A DNA stretch of 64,000 nt from the NCBI RefSeq assembly GCF_049331405.1, contig NZ_CP186274.1, forward strand, positions 310,001 through 374,000. Reading direction: 5' to 3'. This document shows, in pieces, positions 17,680-26,233 of the stretch. The translations under genes were made by a program, and so were the position numbers. This stretch comes from PoT sp049331405 (GTDB lineage: Bacteria; Planctomycetota; Planctomycetia; Isosphaerales; Isosphaeraceae). Under the pieces are notes generated by a model. The model saw only the letters and a list, made by a program, of their open reading frames with translations. It was not told the origin of the DNA and searched no databases. Position 1 is the first letter of the stretch, and each line of letters opens with the position of its first letter.

Positions 17680-19875
17680 CTATCGGATGAAGGCCGCGGC
17701 GTGCTTGCCTGGGGCGAAGCACTCGCGGATGGTCCTTTTCATATCCTCGTCGGTGAGCATGTCCAGGTCGCGCGTCAGCTTCGCGGAGTCGATCCCCATC
17801 TGCGCCCTGCGGATGATCGAAAAGGCCACGCCATAGGCGTTCCGGGCGACCTCCGTATTGGAGACCTCGGGGATCCCGAAGAGGGATCCGAGCCGTCGCC
17901 TGGCAATGTTGTCTGCGACGTGATACGCCTTGGGCTTCAAGGCGTCGGCGAGGACGGCTTCGATTCGTGCCAGGGCCTTAGCCCCGGATTCTCCATCCCG
18001 CATGCTCGTCGAGATGACGAGCACGCCGGGGTCGTCCAGAGGCGAGAAGAAAATCGGGGCTTGAACCGTGTCGTGGCCGTCGAGCTTGCCGGCTGCGAAG
18101 TGAAGGCGCATTGCCAGCACCAGGAAGGGCGCGTATAGGTCGCTCTCCGGCGGGGGAGCGGGGTATGCGAGGCTGGCCATGGAATTGGGGCCGGGCTGGG
18201 GAGGGGGAGATGTCGACGTCAACTCACGCACCTGGCCGAACCTGGGAGCGCCGGAAGGACGGGGCGGGGGGCTGGGTTCGCCGGGCGGGATCTTGCCGAA
18301 AGAGGCCTCGATCGCCGCGCGGGCTGCTTTAGGGTCGAACGGCCCGGCCAGGGCCAGTATCGCATTCCTCGGCTTATAATAACGCCTCCAGTGGGCTTCA
18401 ACCTGCTCGCGAGTGAGGGCCTTGATCTCGCGGGGCTGCCCTCCTTTCCTGCCCGTCCCCGGCGCCGGGCGGATCAATTCGCGTGCGTTGTTTTCCGAGG
18501 CCAGGCTGGGGACGACCGTGAACATATTCGTGACTTCCTGAAGGACGCGATGCCGCTCTCTTTCGAGGTCTTCATCCTCCGGGTGCAGGTCCCCCATGCG
18601 GGCAGCGGCATCCGTGATTTCGTGAAGCATGTCGACTTCGTCGAAGCTGGTGGCGAAGAGGGTGTAATCGCCGCCGGTCTGGGCGTTGCCACCTCGTGGA
18701 TAGCGGCCGAAGAAATCCCAGCTGGTCCTCGCCTTGACGTTGCCGGCCGCGGCCGTGACGTACGTATGCTCGACGAGGTGGGCGAGCCCAGATTGACCAT
18801 CGGGGTCGTGCCACTCGCCAATCGAGTAGCCGACGAGCAGGGCCGTCTGATCCGACCCCGGTGCTTGCGCCGGGATCGGCCGGAGGAAGACCCGCAGCCC
18901 GTTCTCGAGCTGGAATTGCTCGACGCCGGGCAGAGGGATCGGAGCGTCTTTCGCCCTGGGTCGAGTTGACTCGGCGGCCGCCTGTCCGGCTGCCGGCGCC
19001 GGCCGGGAGAGCAGGGCCCTGCTCCCCACGCCAACGACGCCGGCGACGGCCAGGATGGCGGCCGAGGCGGCTTTCCATTTCGCGACGGTCATGGATCGGA
19101 TGACTCCTTCCGTCAAACGCGCGACCTCGGCCGAGACGCATCCCGCGGCGGCCCGGCCCGCTGCGCGTTGGGCGGCGACTCGGATGGTTTGGCCCATGAG
19201 CGTGAGGGGGATGGCCGAGGCCGTCTCCGAGGTCAGGGTCGCGACGACCAGGACCGTCGAGGGGGCCAGGCCGCGCCGGGTCAGCCGGCCCCTGAGCCGT
19301 TCCCGGCCGCGAGCCAGGCGGCTCTTGATGGTCCCCACCGGACAGCGGAGCGCCTCGGCGGCCTGCTCGTAGGACTGGCCTTCGAGGTCGCAGAGCACCA
19401 GCGCGGCGCGGTATCGCCAGGGAAGGCGCCCGAGTTCGTCGTCGATCACCAGGCGTAGTTCCTCGTCATCGCTCCGACGGGCCTGCGTCCCTTCCACGGC
19501 GGCCTCCCCGATCATCCGACGTTCCCGATCATGCCGGCTCCTCGCGTTGACCCTCGCCCGCACGGCGACCCGCCGCGCCACGCCGTGGAGCCAGAGCCCG
19601 AGGATCTCGCGGTCCCGGATCGACCGAGCCTTCTCCACCAGGATGAGGAACGTCGCCTGGAACGCGTCGTCCACGTCATGGGGGTCGTGCAAGATCCGCC
19701 GGCAGACCCCGAGGACCATCGCCCCGTGCCGCAGCACGATCGCCTCGAACGCCGCCGTGTCCTTCTCGCTCAAGAACCGCTCCAGCAACTCGCCTTCGCC
19801 GAGCGCGGAGAGCGATCCCGAGTCGAAGAGGACCCGCACCGAATCCAGGACCGAACCGCGATGCCCGCTTTCCAT
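17680..19875 (-). CDS. ECF sigma factor fused through a transmembrane helix to an M16 zinc protease
   Basis: 731 residues in one unbroken frame. Residues 30-105 are sigma region 2 (FEAIVLRHGAMV, DVDDAFQATFLILV) and 135-195 region 4 (LPWRYRAALVLCDLEG, GTIKSRLARGRERL), close to the planctomycete ECF01-Gob type. A linker leads to one hydrophobic helix at about 268-288. From about 310 an M16 (insulinase/pitrilysin) domain begins: FQLENGLRVFLRP, then HLVEH at 366-370 and E447, which is exactly the family spacing HxxEH-x76-E, so the zinc site is complete. The expected topology is sigma domain in the cytoplasm and protease outside. No anti-sigma gene is adjacent; the C-terminal part may itself control the sigma domain (inference). 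ATG 19875 has GGAG and GAGG upstream. Confidence 0.9.
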   Translation of the reverse strand: MESGHRGSVLDSVRVLFDSGSLSALGEGELLERFLSEKDTAAFEAIVLRHGAMVLGVCRRILHDPHDVDDAFQATFLILVEKARSIRDREILGLWLHGVARRVAVRARVNARSRHDRERRMIGEAAVEGTQARRSDDEELRLVIDDELGRLPWRYRAALVLCDLEGQSYEQAAEALRCPVGTIKSRLARGRERLRGRLTRRGLAPSTVLVVATLTSETASAIPLTLMGQTIRVAAQRAAGRAAAGCVSAEVARLTEGVIRSMTVAKWKAASAAILAVAGVVGVGSRALLSRPAPAAGQAAAESTRPRAKDAPIPLPGVEQFQLENGLRVFLRPIPAQAPGSDQTALLVGYSIGEWHDPDGQSGLAHLVEHTYVTAAAGNVKARTSWDFFGRYPRGGNAQTGGDYTLFATSFDEVDMLHEITDAAARMGDLHPEDEDLERERHRVLQEVTNMFTVVPSLASENNARELIRPAPGTGRKGGQPREIKALTREQVEAHWRRYYKPRNAILALAGPFDPKAARAAIEASFGKIPPGEPSPPPRPSGAPRFGQVRELTSTSPPPQPGPNSMASLAYPAPPPESDLYAPFLVLAMRLHFAAGKLDGHDTVQAPIFFSPLDDPGVLVISTSMRDGESGAKALARIEAVLADALKPKAYHVADNIARRRLGSLFGIPEVSNTEVARNAYGVAFSIIRRAQMGIDSAKLTRDLDMLTDEDMKRTIRECFAPGKHAAAFIR

Positions 19876-20241
19876 GGACCTCGATTCTCCAGGGGGAAAC
19901 CATCCCTCTCACCCCCCTCTTGAGTGCAGCGTTCCTGGGGATTGTTCCCGATTTCTTCCTCGAGATTTTTCGAGCCCGACCCTGGCATGATCGCCCGGCC
20001 TGAGGCGGGTTTGCCATTCCAATCTCGTCGCGAGACTTGCTAAAACATATGTCACCGACGGCCTTATAAGGTCTGGCTAAGTATGAAGAGGAACGCGAGG
20101 CCGACGCCGTATGTCGGCGAGGATCAACGATCCGGCGCTTCCGTGAAGCGAGCCGAGGTTCGGTCAATTCGTGGTTCGGCCTGATTCCGTCGCGAGCGAA
20201 GGAGCTCGAGCGGACCGCCGAGAATATCGGGGAAATGCGTC
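19876..20241. other. Intergenic region between divergent genes
   Basis: 366 bp separating the sigma/protease gene from the DUF4041 gene. It should contain promoters for both. No gene, RNA or clear dyad is recognised. Confidence 0.6.
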
Positions 20242-22038
20242 ATGCTTTATGTAATCCTAATCCTACTACTGTTCGCCCTCGCCGGGGCTTCGCTCTTCTT
20301 ATTCCTGAGGACGAAAGAACTCAAGGCGGAACTGGAGCATTCGCTCGGGGCCTGGCAGGCGAAGGAAGTGGAATATACGTCGGAGCTTACCAGGCTCGAT
20401 AAGCTGAGGCAGATCCCCGACATCATCGAGAAGGCCAGGAGGACGAAGGCGGACACCGAGGCGAGGCTCGCCCAGGCTCAACTCCGTGCGGATGAGATCG
20501 TGCAGCGGGCCCTGGCCGAGTCGCAGGATCGCAACAGGAAGATCCTGGCTGAGGGGGAGCGGCTCCTCGAGGTGTCGAGGGCGGAGACCCGGAAGCTCGA
20601 GGCCGCCGCCGACAGGCACAGGCTCGAGGCGCACGAAGCCTTGAAAGTGGCGAAGCTCCAGGCCCAGCAGGCTCTCGAGGAAGCCAAGGCCGAGGCCAAG
20701 GCGCTCGCCTCAGGGGCCAGGAAGGACGCCAAGGAGAAGCGTGAGAAGGCCGACGCGGCCCTCGACCTCGTCACGAAATACGCGCTGGAGATCCGGCAAG
20801 GCGCGGAGGCCAGGGCCCGCGAGATCGCGAAGGAAGCCTACGAGGCCAAGGGCAAGCTCGCCGACTATCAGGCCACGGCGCAGGCCCTGCAGAATCGCAT
20901 CGAGAAGTACGACGGCGTTTATCTCGTGCCGCCGACCCATGTCCTGGACGAGCTCGCCGTCGAGTTCGGCTTCAACCGCGCCGGCGAGAGACTGAAGCTC
21001 GCCAGGGAGCGGACCCGTCGGATGCAGGAGAACGGGACGGCCGCCACCTGCGGCTATCCCGACGGCTGGAAGAAGGATCACGCCCTCAAGTTCGTCCTCA
21101 GCACCTTCAACGGCAAGGTCGATACGATCCTCTCCCGGATCAAGTCGGGCAATCAGGGGAAGCTGATCCAGGAGATCAAGGACGCCTATGCCCTGGTCAA
21201 CCGCGACGGCGAGGTCTACAAGGACGCCCGGATCCAGGAGGAATATCTGGATTCGAGGCTCGACGAGGTCAAGTGGGGCGTGGCCGTCCAGAAGCTGAAG
21301 GAGCAGGCGAGGGAAGAGCAGCGCGCGATCAAGGAGCAGATCCGCGAGGAGGCCAGGGCCAAAAAGGAGATCGAGCGGGCGATCAAGCAGGCCGAGCGCG
21401 AGGAAGAGCTCGTCAACAAGGCCATCGCCAGGCTCAGGAAGCAGTTCGAGGAGGCGAGCGAGGCGGAGAAGGCCCGGCTCGAGGCCGAGATGCAGGAGCT
21501 GAACCTCAAGCTCGTCGAGGCCGAGGAGAAGGGCAAGAAAGCGATCTCCATGGCCCAGCAGACGAAGCGAGGCCACGTCTACGTCATCTCGAACATCGGC
21601 TCGTTCGGCGAGAACGTGTACAAGATCGGGCTCACGCGAAGGCTCGACCCGTTGGAGCGGGTCAAGGAGCTGGGCGACGCCAGCGTGCCGTTCCCCTTCG
21701 ACGTCCACGCCATGCTCCCCTCCGAGGATGCCCCCGCGCTGGAGACCTCACTGCACCGGCGGTTCCTGGAACGACAGGTGAACAAGACCAACAAGCGTAA
21801 AGAGTTCTTCCGCGTCAGCCTGCAGGAGGTGCGAGAGGTCGCCGAGGAACTCGGCCTCCAGGCCACCTGGACCATCGAGGCGGAGGCCAGCCAGTATCGG
21901 GAGACCCTGGCCCTCGAGCTGGCCATGACCTCGGACACGGAACTCAAGCGCAAGTGGCTCGATACCCAGGCCACCTTCAACTTCGACGAAGAAGACTTCG
22001 AAGACGCCGAGCAGGAACTGGAAGAGGTCGAGGCATGA
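20242..22038 (+). CDS. DUF4041 and GIY-YIG (T5orf172) domain protein with coiled coils
   Basis: 598 residues. An N-terminal transmembrane helix (3-22) is followed by about 200 residues of charged coiled coil, then a conserved block (GVYLVPPTHVLDELAVEFGF through CGYPDGWKKDHALKFVLSTFNGKVD), the DUF4041 region, another coiled coil to about 440, and a T5orf172-type GIY-YIG domain at about 444-530 with VYVI, VYKIGLT, an Arg-rich helix and the acidic residue in ALETSLH. GIY-YIG enzymes cut DNA with a Tyr/Arg/Glu site. Proteins of this build occur in phages and near defence genes (family knowledge). The membrane anchor and long coils suggest membrane-localised nucleic-acid cleavage, which is inference. 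It precedes a PARG-type macrodomain gene. Confidence 0.85.
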   Translation: MLYVILILLLFALAGASLFLFLRTKELKAELEHSLGAWQAKEVEYTSELTRLDKLRQIPDIIEKARRTKADTEARLAQAQLRADEIVQRALAESQDRNRKILAEGERLLEVSRAETRKLEAAADRHRLEAHEALKVAKLQAQQALEEAKAEAKALASGARKDAKEKREKADAALDLVTKYALEIRQGAEARAREIAKEAYEAKGKLADYQATAQALQNRIEKYDGVYLVPPTHVLDELAVEFGFNRAGERLKLARERTRRMQENGTAATCGYPDGWKKDHALKFVLSTFNGKVDTILSRIKSGNQGKLIQEIKDAYALVNRDGEVYKDARIQEEYLDSRLDEVKWGVAVQKLKEQAREEQRAIKEQIREEARAKKEIERAIKQAEREEELVNKAIARLRKQFEEASEAEKARLEAEMQELNLKLVEAEEKGKKAISMAQQTKRGHVYVISNIGSFGENVYKIGLTRRLDPLERVKELGDASVPFPFDVHAMLPSEDAPALETSLHRRFLERQVNKTNKRKEFFRVSLQEVREVAEELGLQATWTIEAEASQYRETLALELAMTSDTELKRKWLDTQATFNFDEEDFEDAEQELEEVEA

Positions 22039-22092
22039 CGCCCCGGGCCTTCGTCATGAAGTGAACCCCGGATGTGCAATCGGAGTCCGTTC

Positions 22093-22120
22093 CATGCGGG
22101 GCCGACGTCGGCCCCGCATG
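22093..22120. repeat. 28-bp perfect palindrome
   Basis: Each half is 14 bases (the left starts CATGCGGGGCCGAC), meeting without a spacer. It lies 55 bp after the DUF4041 stop and 39 bp before the macrodomain start. No T run follows, so it is either an atypical terminator or a protein-binding site. Confidence 0.75.
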
Positions 22121-22158
22121 GTTCACGGATGTTCGATAGCGGGACGTGGCGAGGCGGC

Positions 22159-23007
22159 ATGAAAAGTTCGACACGGGCGCAGATCGCCAGGGAGTCGGTC
22201 GAGATCGTCGAGCGAGGGTCGTATCGTCTGGCGTCCGGCCGGGTCGTCGAGATCGCCGGGGCCGTTCGCGATTGCCTCGAAGGCACGCGCCACTATTTGC
22301 CGGAGGAACTCGAAGGGCTCCGGCGGGATATTCTCGGTCAGCCGGCCCCGGATCAGGCGGCCGTCATCGAGGTGGTCAACGAGACGACCCTGGCCGGTGT
22401 GGCGCGAGTGCTGGCGATGGGGAAGGGGCCGGTCGCGGCCTTGAACTTCGCCTCAGCGAAGAACCCGGGCGGGGGATTCCTCAACGGCAGCCAGGCCCAG
22501 GAAGAATCGCTGGCGCGAAGCTCGGCCCTGCATGCGTCGCAGATGCGGGCCCGGGATTTCTACGAGAACCATCGCGCGGCCACGTCGTTGTTGTATTCCG
22601 ATGCGATGATCCTTTCGCCGGGATGTCCGATCTTCCGGGACGATGCCGGGAAGTTGCTCGACGAGCCGAGGCTGGCGACCTTCATCACGAGCGCGGCGCC
22701 GAATGCCGGGGCGGCCGCCTACAACCGACCCGAGGAGTTGCGACCGATCCCGGGCGTCTTCCTCAGGCGGTCGGAGTACGTGCTGGCCCTGGCGGCCTCG
22801 CGGGGCTACGGGCAGCTCGTGCTGGGGGCCTGGGGCTGCGGCGTCTTCCGCAACGACCCGGCCGTCGTCGCCAGATCTTTCGCGGCGCACCTGAAACAAG
22901 GCCCCTGGTCGGGACGGTTCGAGCGGGTCGTCTTCTCCGTCCTGGATACGTCACCTTCCCAATCAATCCTGAGGGCATTCCGGGCGGCATTGGTACCCGG
23001 GGAATAG
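22159..23007 (+). CDS. TIGR02452-family PARG-like macrodomain protein
   Basis: 282 residues. It contains the poly(ADP-ribose) glycohydrolase signature GGG-x7-QEE at 104-116 (NPGGGFLNGSQAQEES) together with AALNFASAKNPG before it and ITSAAPNAGAA and VLGAWGCGVFRND after it, the usual order of the bacterial microbial-PARG/TIGR02452 family. These enzymes remove ADP-ribose from proteins or nucleic acids. All signature residues are intact, so it is probably active. ATG 22159 begins the conserved N-terminal helix (RAQIARESVEIVERG) and has GAGG upstream; ATG 22129 is in frame. Neighbouring a GIY-YIG protein, it may belong to a stress or anti-phage response, but similar genes are also found alone. Confidence 0.9.
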   Translation: MKSSTRAQIARESVEIVERGSYRLASGRVVEIAGAVRDCLEGTRHYLPEELEGLRRDILGQPAPDQAAVIEVVNETTLAGVARVLAMGKGPVAALNFASAKNPGGGFLNGSQAQEESLARSSALHASQMRARDFYENHRAATSLLYSDAMILSPGCPIFRDDAGKLLDEPRLATFITSAAPNAGAAAYNRPEELRPIPGVFLRRSEYVLALAASRGYGQLVLGAWGCGVFRNDPAVVARSFAAHLKQGPWSGRFERVVFSVLDTSPSQSILRAFRAALVPGE

Positions 23008-23630
23008 CCTCGTCGATCTCGCGTGACGCTCGGACGGATCGCCAATATCATCAGGGCGTTCTGTGTCGAATTTTTGATAGAATATGGAAGGCCTTCCTTC
23101 ATCGCGGACGATTGGGACGATCGTACGGCATCTCCATCGCAATCGAGCACCCGCAGCCTGGCATGAGTAATAATTTGAATTAATTTATGTACAAAGATAA
23201 TGTCATTACCTAACGTTCGCCTGGATATGCACGCATTCAAACAAGGTCGAATGTGGGGATGTCATGTTCAGCAATTGAGCCCACGATTCCGCGAACTTTA
23301 TGGAAAGATCGACGAATCGACACGGAGTTTTCACTGGAGGTCGCTAGCCTTTGAGGTTCCTACAAGCGCCGGTCGGGAGACCGGAGCGAGGCGGCAGCCC
23401 CTCGTCCCAGATCGAGGACGACCTGCCGAGGCCGACGAGCATGTGACGACGACCGGGCTTCCCGTCAACCCCCCCCTCCGACGGACGAAGCCGGGATTTC
23501 GATGCCGAAATGACGACCGGGCCCTGGTCCTCTCCCCCCCATCGCAGGACCGCCCGGATCGACCGGTCTTATCGTCGTGCGTCTCCAAAGGCGTAGCTAT
23601 TTTCGACCCCCGTGATCGAGGTCCATCATC
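23008..23630. other. Long intergenic region
   Basis: About 620 bp, locally AT-rich at 23060-23340. An open frame at 23200-23634 has no recognisable domains, poor codon bias and no good ribosome-binding site, so no gene is called. It should hold the promoter of the pilin-like gene; a GAGG lies 11 bases before its ATG. Confidence 0.5.
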
Positions 23631-24767
23631 ATGAAGTTGCGTGAGAGGCGTGGGTTCACGCTGATCGAGCTCCTCGTCGTCATCGCCATCATCGCGGTGT
23701 TGATCGCCCTGTTGCTCCCCGCCGTGCAGTCGGCGCGCGAGGCCGCCCGCCGGATGCAGTGCACCAACAACCTGAAGCAGATCGGGTTGGCCATGCACAA
23801 CTACCACAGCACGTATGACGTCTTCCCGATGGGTGCGTCCAAGAACTGCAATTCCGACCCCTCGTCGAGCTGCCCCGGGTACGCCGACTGGCGAGGCTGG
23901 AGCTCGCTTGCCTCGAGCCTGCCGTTCGTCGAGCAGACCCCGCTCTACAACGCGATCAACTTCGGCATGGCCGAAGAGATCCACGACGCCGTCCCGGCGC
24001 CCGAGAACGCCACGGTCATCGGCACGGTCGTCAAGGCCTACATGTGCCCCTCCGACCCCTACGTCGGCCAGCAGAACATCAACAACTATCACGCCTGCTA
24101 CGGCACGACGAGCGACTGGCCGAGCGGCCCGAACAACGGCAACGGCAACATGCAGAACGCCGACGGCAACGGCAGCACCGGCATGTTCGCCGTCTGGATC
24201 AGCTACGGCATCCGCCACGCGACCGACGGCACCTCGACGACCCTCCTCTTCGCCGAGGCCCTCGTGGGGGACAACCAGGGCAACGAGAGCACCCATGGAC
24301 GAGGCATCGGTTCCGGCACCCCCGGCAGCCACTACCGAGGGAACGGCGTGGTCGTCGCCGCCGCCAAGTACGAGGTCGACGACTTCCAGGCCACCGCGGC
24401 GACCCAGCAGGGGATCCTCAACAGCCTCGCCGCCTGCGCGGCCGAGTTCACCAACCCGAGCTCGACGGCCATCACCAGCCACCGCGGCTATCGCTGGGCC
24501 TCGTTCTCGGAAGGCGCGGCGTTCAACGTCGCCCAGACCCCGAACGACAAGCAGTATCCGTTCAACGTCTGCCGGGGCCAGGGCAACCCCAGCCAGAGCG
24601 ACAACGGCAGCAACTCCCTCCCCTCCACGAGCATGCACCCGGGCGGCGTGAACGCCCTCTTCGGCGACGGCAGCGTCAAGTTCATCAAGGACTCGATCGC
24701 CCGCAAGACCTGGTGGGCCCTCGGCACCCGCGCCGGCGGCGAAGTCATCAGCTCCGACTCGTATTGA
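23631..24767 (+). CDS. DUF1559 pilin-like protein with prepilin leader
   Basis: 378 residues. The N terminus RRGFTLIELLVVIAIIAVLIALLLPAVQ is a prepilin/pseudopilin leader with cleavage expected after G8 and the conserved Glu at position +5 (E13). It is followed by the DUF1559 hallmark region AREAARRMQCTNNLKQIGLAMHNYH and, near the C terminus, LFGDGSVKFIKDSI. DUF1559 proteins (often called H-X9-DG proteins) occur in tens to hundreds of copies in planctomycetes and are probably secreted or assembled like type II/IV pilins. Exact function unknown. A lipoprotein gene follows on the same strand beyond a hairpin, a common planctomycete pairing. Confidence 0.95.
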   Translation: MKLRERRGFTLIELLVVIAIIAVLIALLLPAVQSAREAARRMQCTNNLKQIGLAMHNYHSTYDVFPMGASKNCNSDPSSSCPGYADWRGWSSLASSLPFVEQTPLYNAINFGMAEEIHDAVPAPENATVIGTVVKAYMCPSDPYVGQQNINNYHACYGTTSDWPSGPNNGNGNMQNADGNGSTGMFAVWISYGIRHATDGTSTTLLFAEALVGDNQGNESTHGRGIGSGTPGSHYRGNGVVVAAAKYEVDDFQATAATQQGILNSLAACAAEFTNPSSTAITSHRGYRWASFSEGAAFNVAQTPNDKQYPFNVCRGQGNPSQSDNGSNSLPSTSMHPGGVNALFGDGSVKFIKDSIARKTWWALGTRAGGEVISSDSY

Positions 24768-24774
24768 TCGAGCG

Positions 24775-24810
24775 GGAGAGGGGGGCGAGGCTTCGACGCT
24801 TCCCCTCTCC
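24775..24810 (+). terminator. Terminator hairpin after the DUF1559 gene
   Basis: GGAGAGGGG (24775-24783) pairs with CCCCTCTCC (24802-24810), with a small inner GCG/CGC stem. It begins seven bases after the stop. Some read-through to the lipoprotein gene is possible. Confidence 0.6.
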
Positions 24811-24895
24811 TTCCGGCAGCCGATTTCCCTGGATCAAAGGCGGAGGGCCGGGGGGATGCTTCCTCGGCCTTCTCATTTGTGGAGTGCCTCGAGCG

Positions 24896-25333
24896 ATGCG
24901 TTGGGCCCCTTTCCTCGTAACGTCCTGCTTCCTCGGTGCCCTGTCCGGCTGCGGCGAGACGCCGAGCTTCGTGCCGACCAAGGTCGCCCCGACGGGCGGC
25001 TCTCTGGTCCGCCTGCCGAAAGACCGAGGCTTCGTCGCCCTCAAGACCGAGAGCCCGGCCAAGCCCGGCGTCGGCAAGGGCAGGAACCGGCCGCTCTCGG
25101 TCGTCGCCTATTTCTACAAGTCGGACGGGTCGACCCCGATGAGCCCCGCGCCCACCGAGGTCGTCTTCAAGCAGGGGGAGGGCCAGAACGCCAAGCCGAT
25201 CAATCTCGTCCCCGATGCCTCCGACCCGAACCGCTTCGCGTCCGATCCCGGCCACTATCCGAGGGGCCTCCAGGGGACCATCCGGGCGAAGATCGACGGC
25301 GAGAGCGTCGAGGAGTCGTTCTCCTCGCAGTGA
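24896..25333 (+). CDS. Small lipoprotein downstream of the DUF1559 gene
   Basis: 145 residues with a lipoprotein signal ending LSGC at about residue 19. The mature part is short and beta-rich in appearance (GRNRPLSVVAYFYKSDG, PTEVVFKQG, GTIRAKIDGESVEESF), resembling small CnaB/transthyretin-like lipoproteins that often follow DUF1559 genes in planctomycetes. No catalytic motif. It lies 128 bp after the pilin-like gene on the same strand and may be its partner at the envelope (inference). The ribosome-binding site is weak: GGAG is 11 bases before the ATG. Confidence 0.75.
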   Translation: MRWAPFLVTSCFLGALSGCGETPSFVPTKVAPTGGSLVRLPKDRGFVALKTESPAKPGVGKGRNRPLSVVAYFYKSDGSTPMSPAPTEVVFKQGEGQNAKPINLVPDASDPNRFASDPGHYPRGLQGTIRAKIDGESVEESFSSQ

Positions 25334-25453
25334 GCCGAACGTGACCTCCTTCCTGGTCGATCACTTGGAATTTCCCGCTCGCTCCCAAACAATAGGGGGC
25401 GAGCCCGTTTCGGGCGAGTCAACGTTCGACCTCCGCCCGAGGGAAATACCGGG

Positions 25454-26233
25454 ATGTTCGAGTCCGATACGGGGATGATCGTTGCCAGGGACGTCGGCCT
25501 CGTGCTGGGAGGGGTCAAGGTCCTCGACGGCGTAGACCTGGAGATCCGCTCGGGCGACTTCGTCGTGCTGGTGGGCCCGTCCGGCTGCGGCAAGACAACC
25601 CTCCTGCGCCTCCTGGCCGGGCTCCTCGAGCCCCAGGCGGGAGAGATCGACGTCGACGGCCTCCCCCCTTCCGTCGCCAGGCGAAAGCGAGGGGGCGTCT
25701 CGTTCGTCTTCCAGGATCCGACGCTCCTCCCCTGGCGCGACGCCGCGGCCAACGTCCGGCTCCCCCTCGAACTCGACGATCGCGGGGATCCGCAAGACCG
25801 CGACGAGCGGGTCAGGGCCACGCTCGCGCTGGTGGGCCTGACGCCCCAGGACTTCGGCAAATTCCCCGACCAACTGTCGGGGGGGATGAAGATGCGGGTG
25901 GCGATCGCGAGGGCCCTGGTGTCTCAACCCAGGCTCCTGCTGCTCGACGAGCCCTTCGCCGCCCTCGACGACCTACTGCGGCAGAGGCTCAATGAGACGC
26001 TGCTGGAGCTCTGGGCCGAGCAGCGCTGGGCGGCCGTCTTCGTGACGCACAACATGAGCGAGGCCGTCTTCCTGGCTCAGCGGATCGTCATGCTCGGGGG
26101 CCGGCCGGCGACCTTGCAGGGGATCGAGCAGATCCCGTTCGCCTACCCGAGATCCCCGTCGCTGCGGGCCGAGCCGGAATACGCCCGGATCGTGGGCGGC
26201 CTCGGCGAGACGCTGCGGAGGCTGCCGGCATGA
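25454..26233 (+). CDS. ABC transporter ATPase, NitT/TauT type
   Basis: 259 residues with all ATPase motifs: Walker A GPSGCGKT (41-48), Q-loop FQDPTLLPWR near 86, signature LSGGM (141-145), Walker B LLLLDEPFAALDD (161-173) and the switch His in VTHNMSEA. The LLPW stretch is typical of the SsuB/TauB/ThiZ group. The gene overlaps the permease gene by four bases (ATGA), and a lipoprotein binding protein follows, so it powers a three-part importer. ATG 25454 is used; ATG 25475 is a possible shorter start. Confidence 0.93.
   Translation: MFESDTGMIVARDVGLVLGGVKVLDGVDLEIRSGDFVVLVGPSGCGKTTLLRLLAGLLEPQAGEIDVDGLPPSVARRKRGGVSFVFQDPTLLPWRDAAANVRLPLELDDRGDPQDRDERVRATLALVGLTPQDFGKFPDQLSGGMKMRVAIARALVSQPRLLLLDEPFAALDDLLRQRLNETLLELWAEQRWAAVFVTHNMSEAVFLAQRIVMLGGRPATLQGIEQIPFAYPRSPSLRAEPEYARIVGGLGETLRRLPA

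Noticed and set aside
23200..23634. Open frame of 144 codons before the DUF1559 gene
   Set aside because: Weak codon bias, no domain, no ribosome-binding site, overlaps the start of the pilin-like gene.
25334..25453. Possible TPP riboswitch before the THI5-like importer operon
   Set aside because: The conserved CTGAGA and ACCTGA elements are not present; only a small GCCCG/CGGGC stem is seen.
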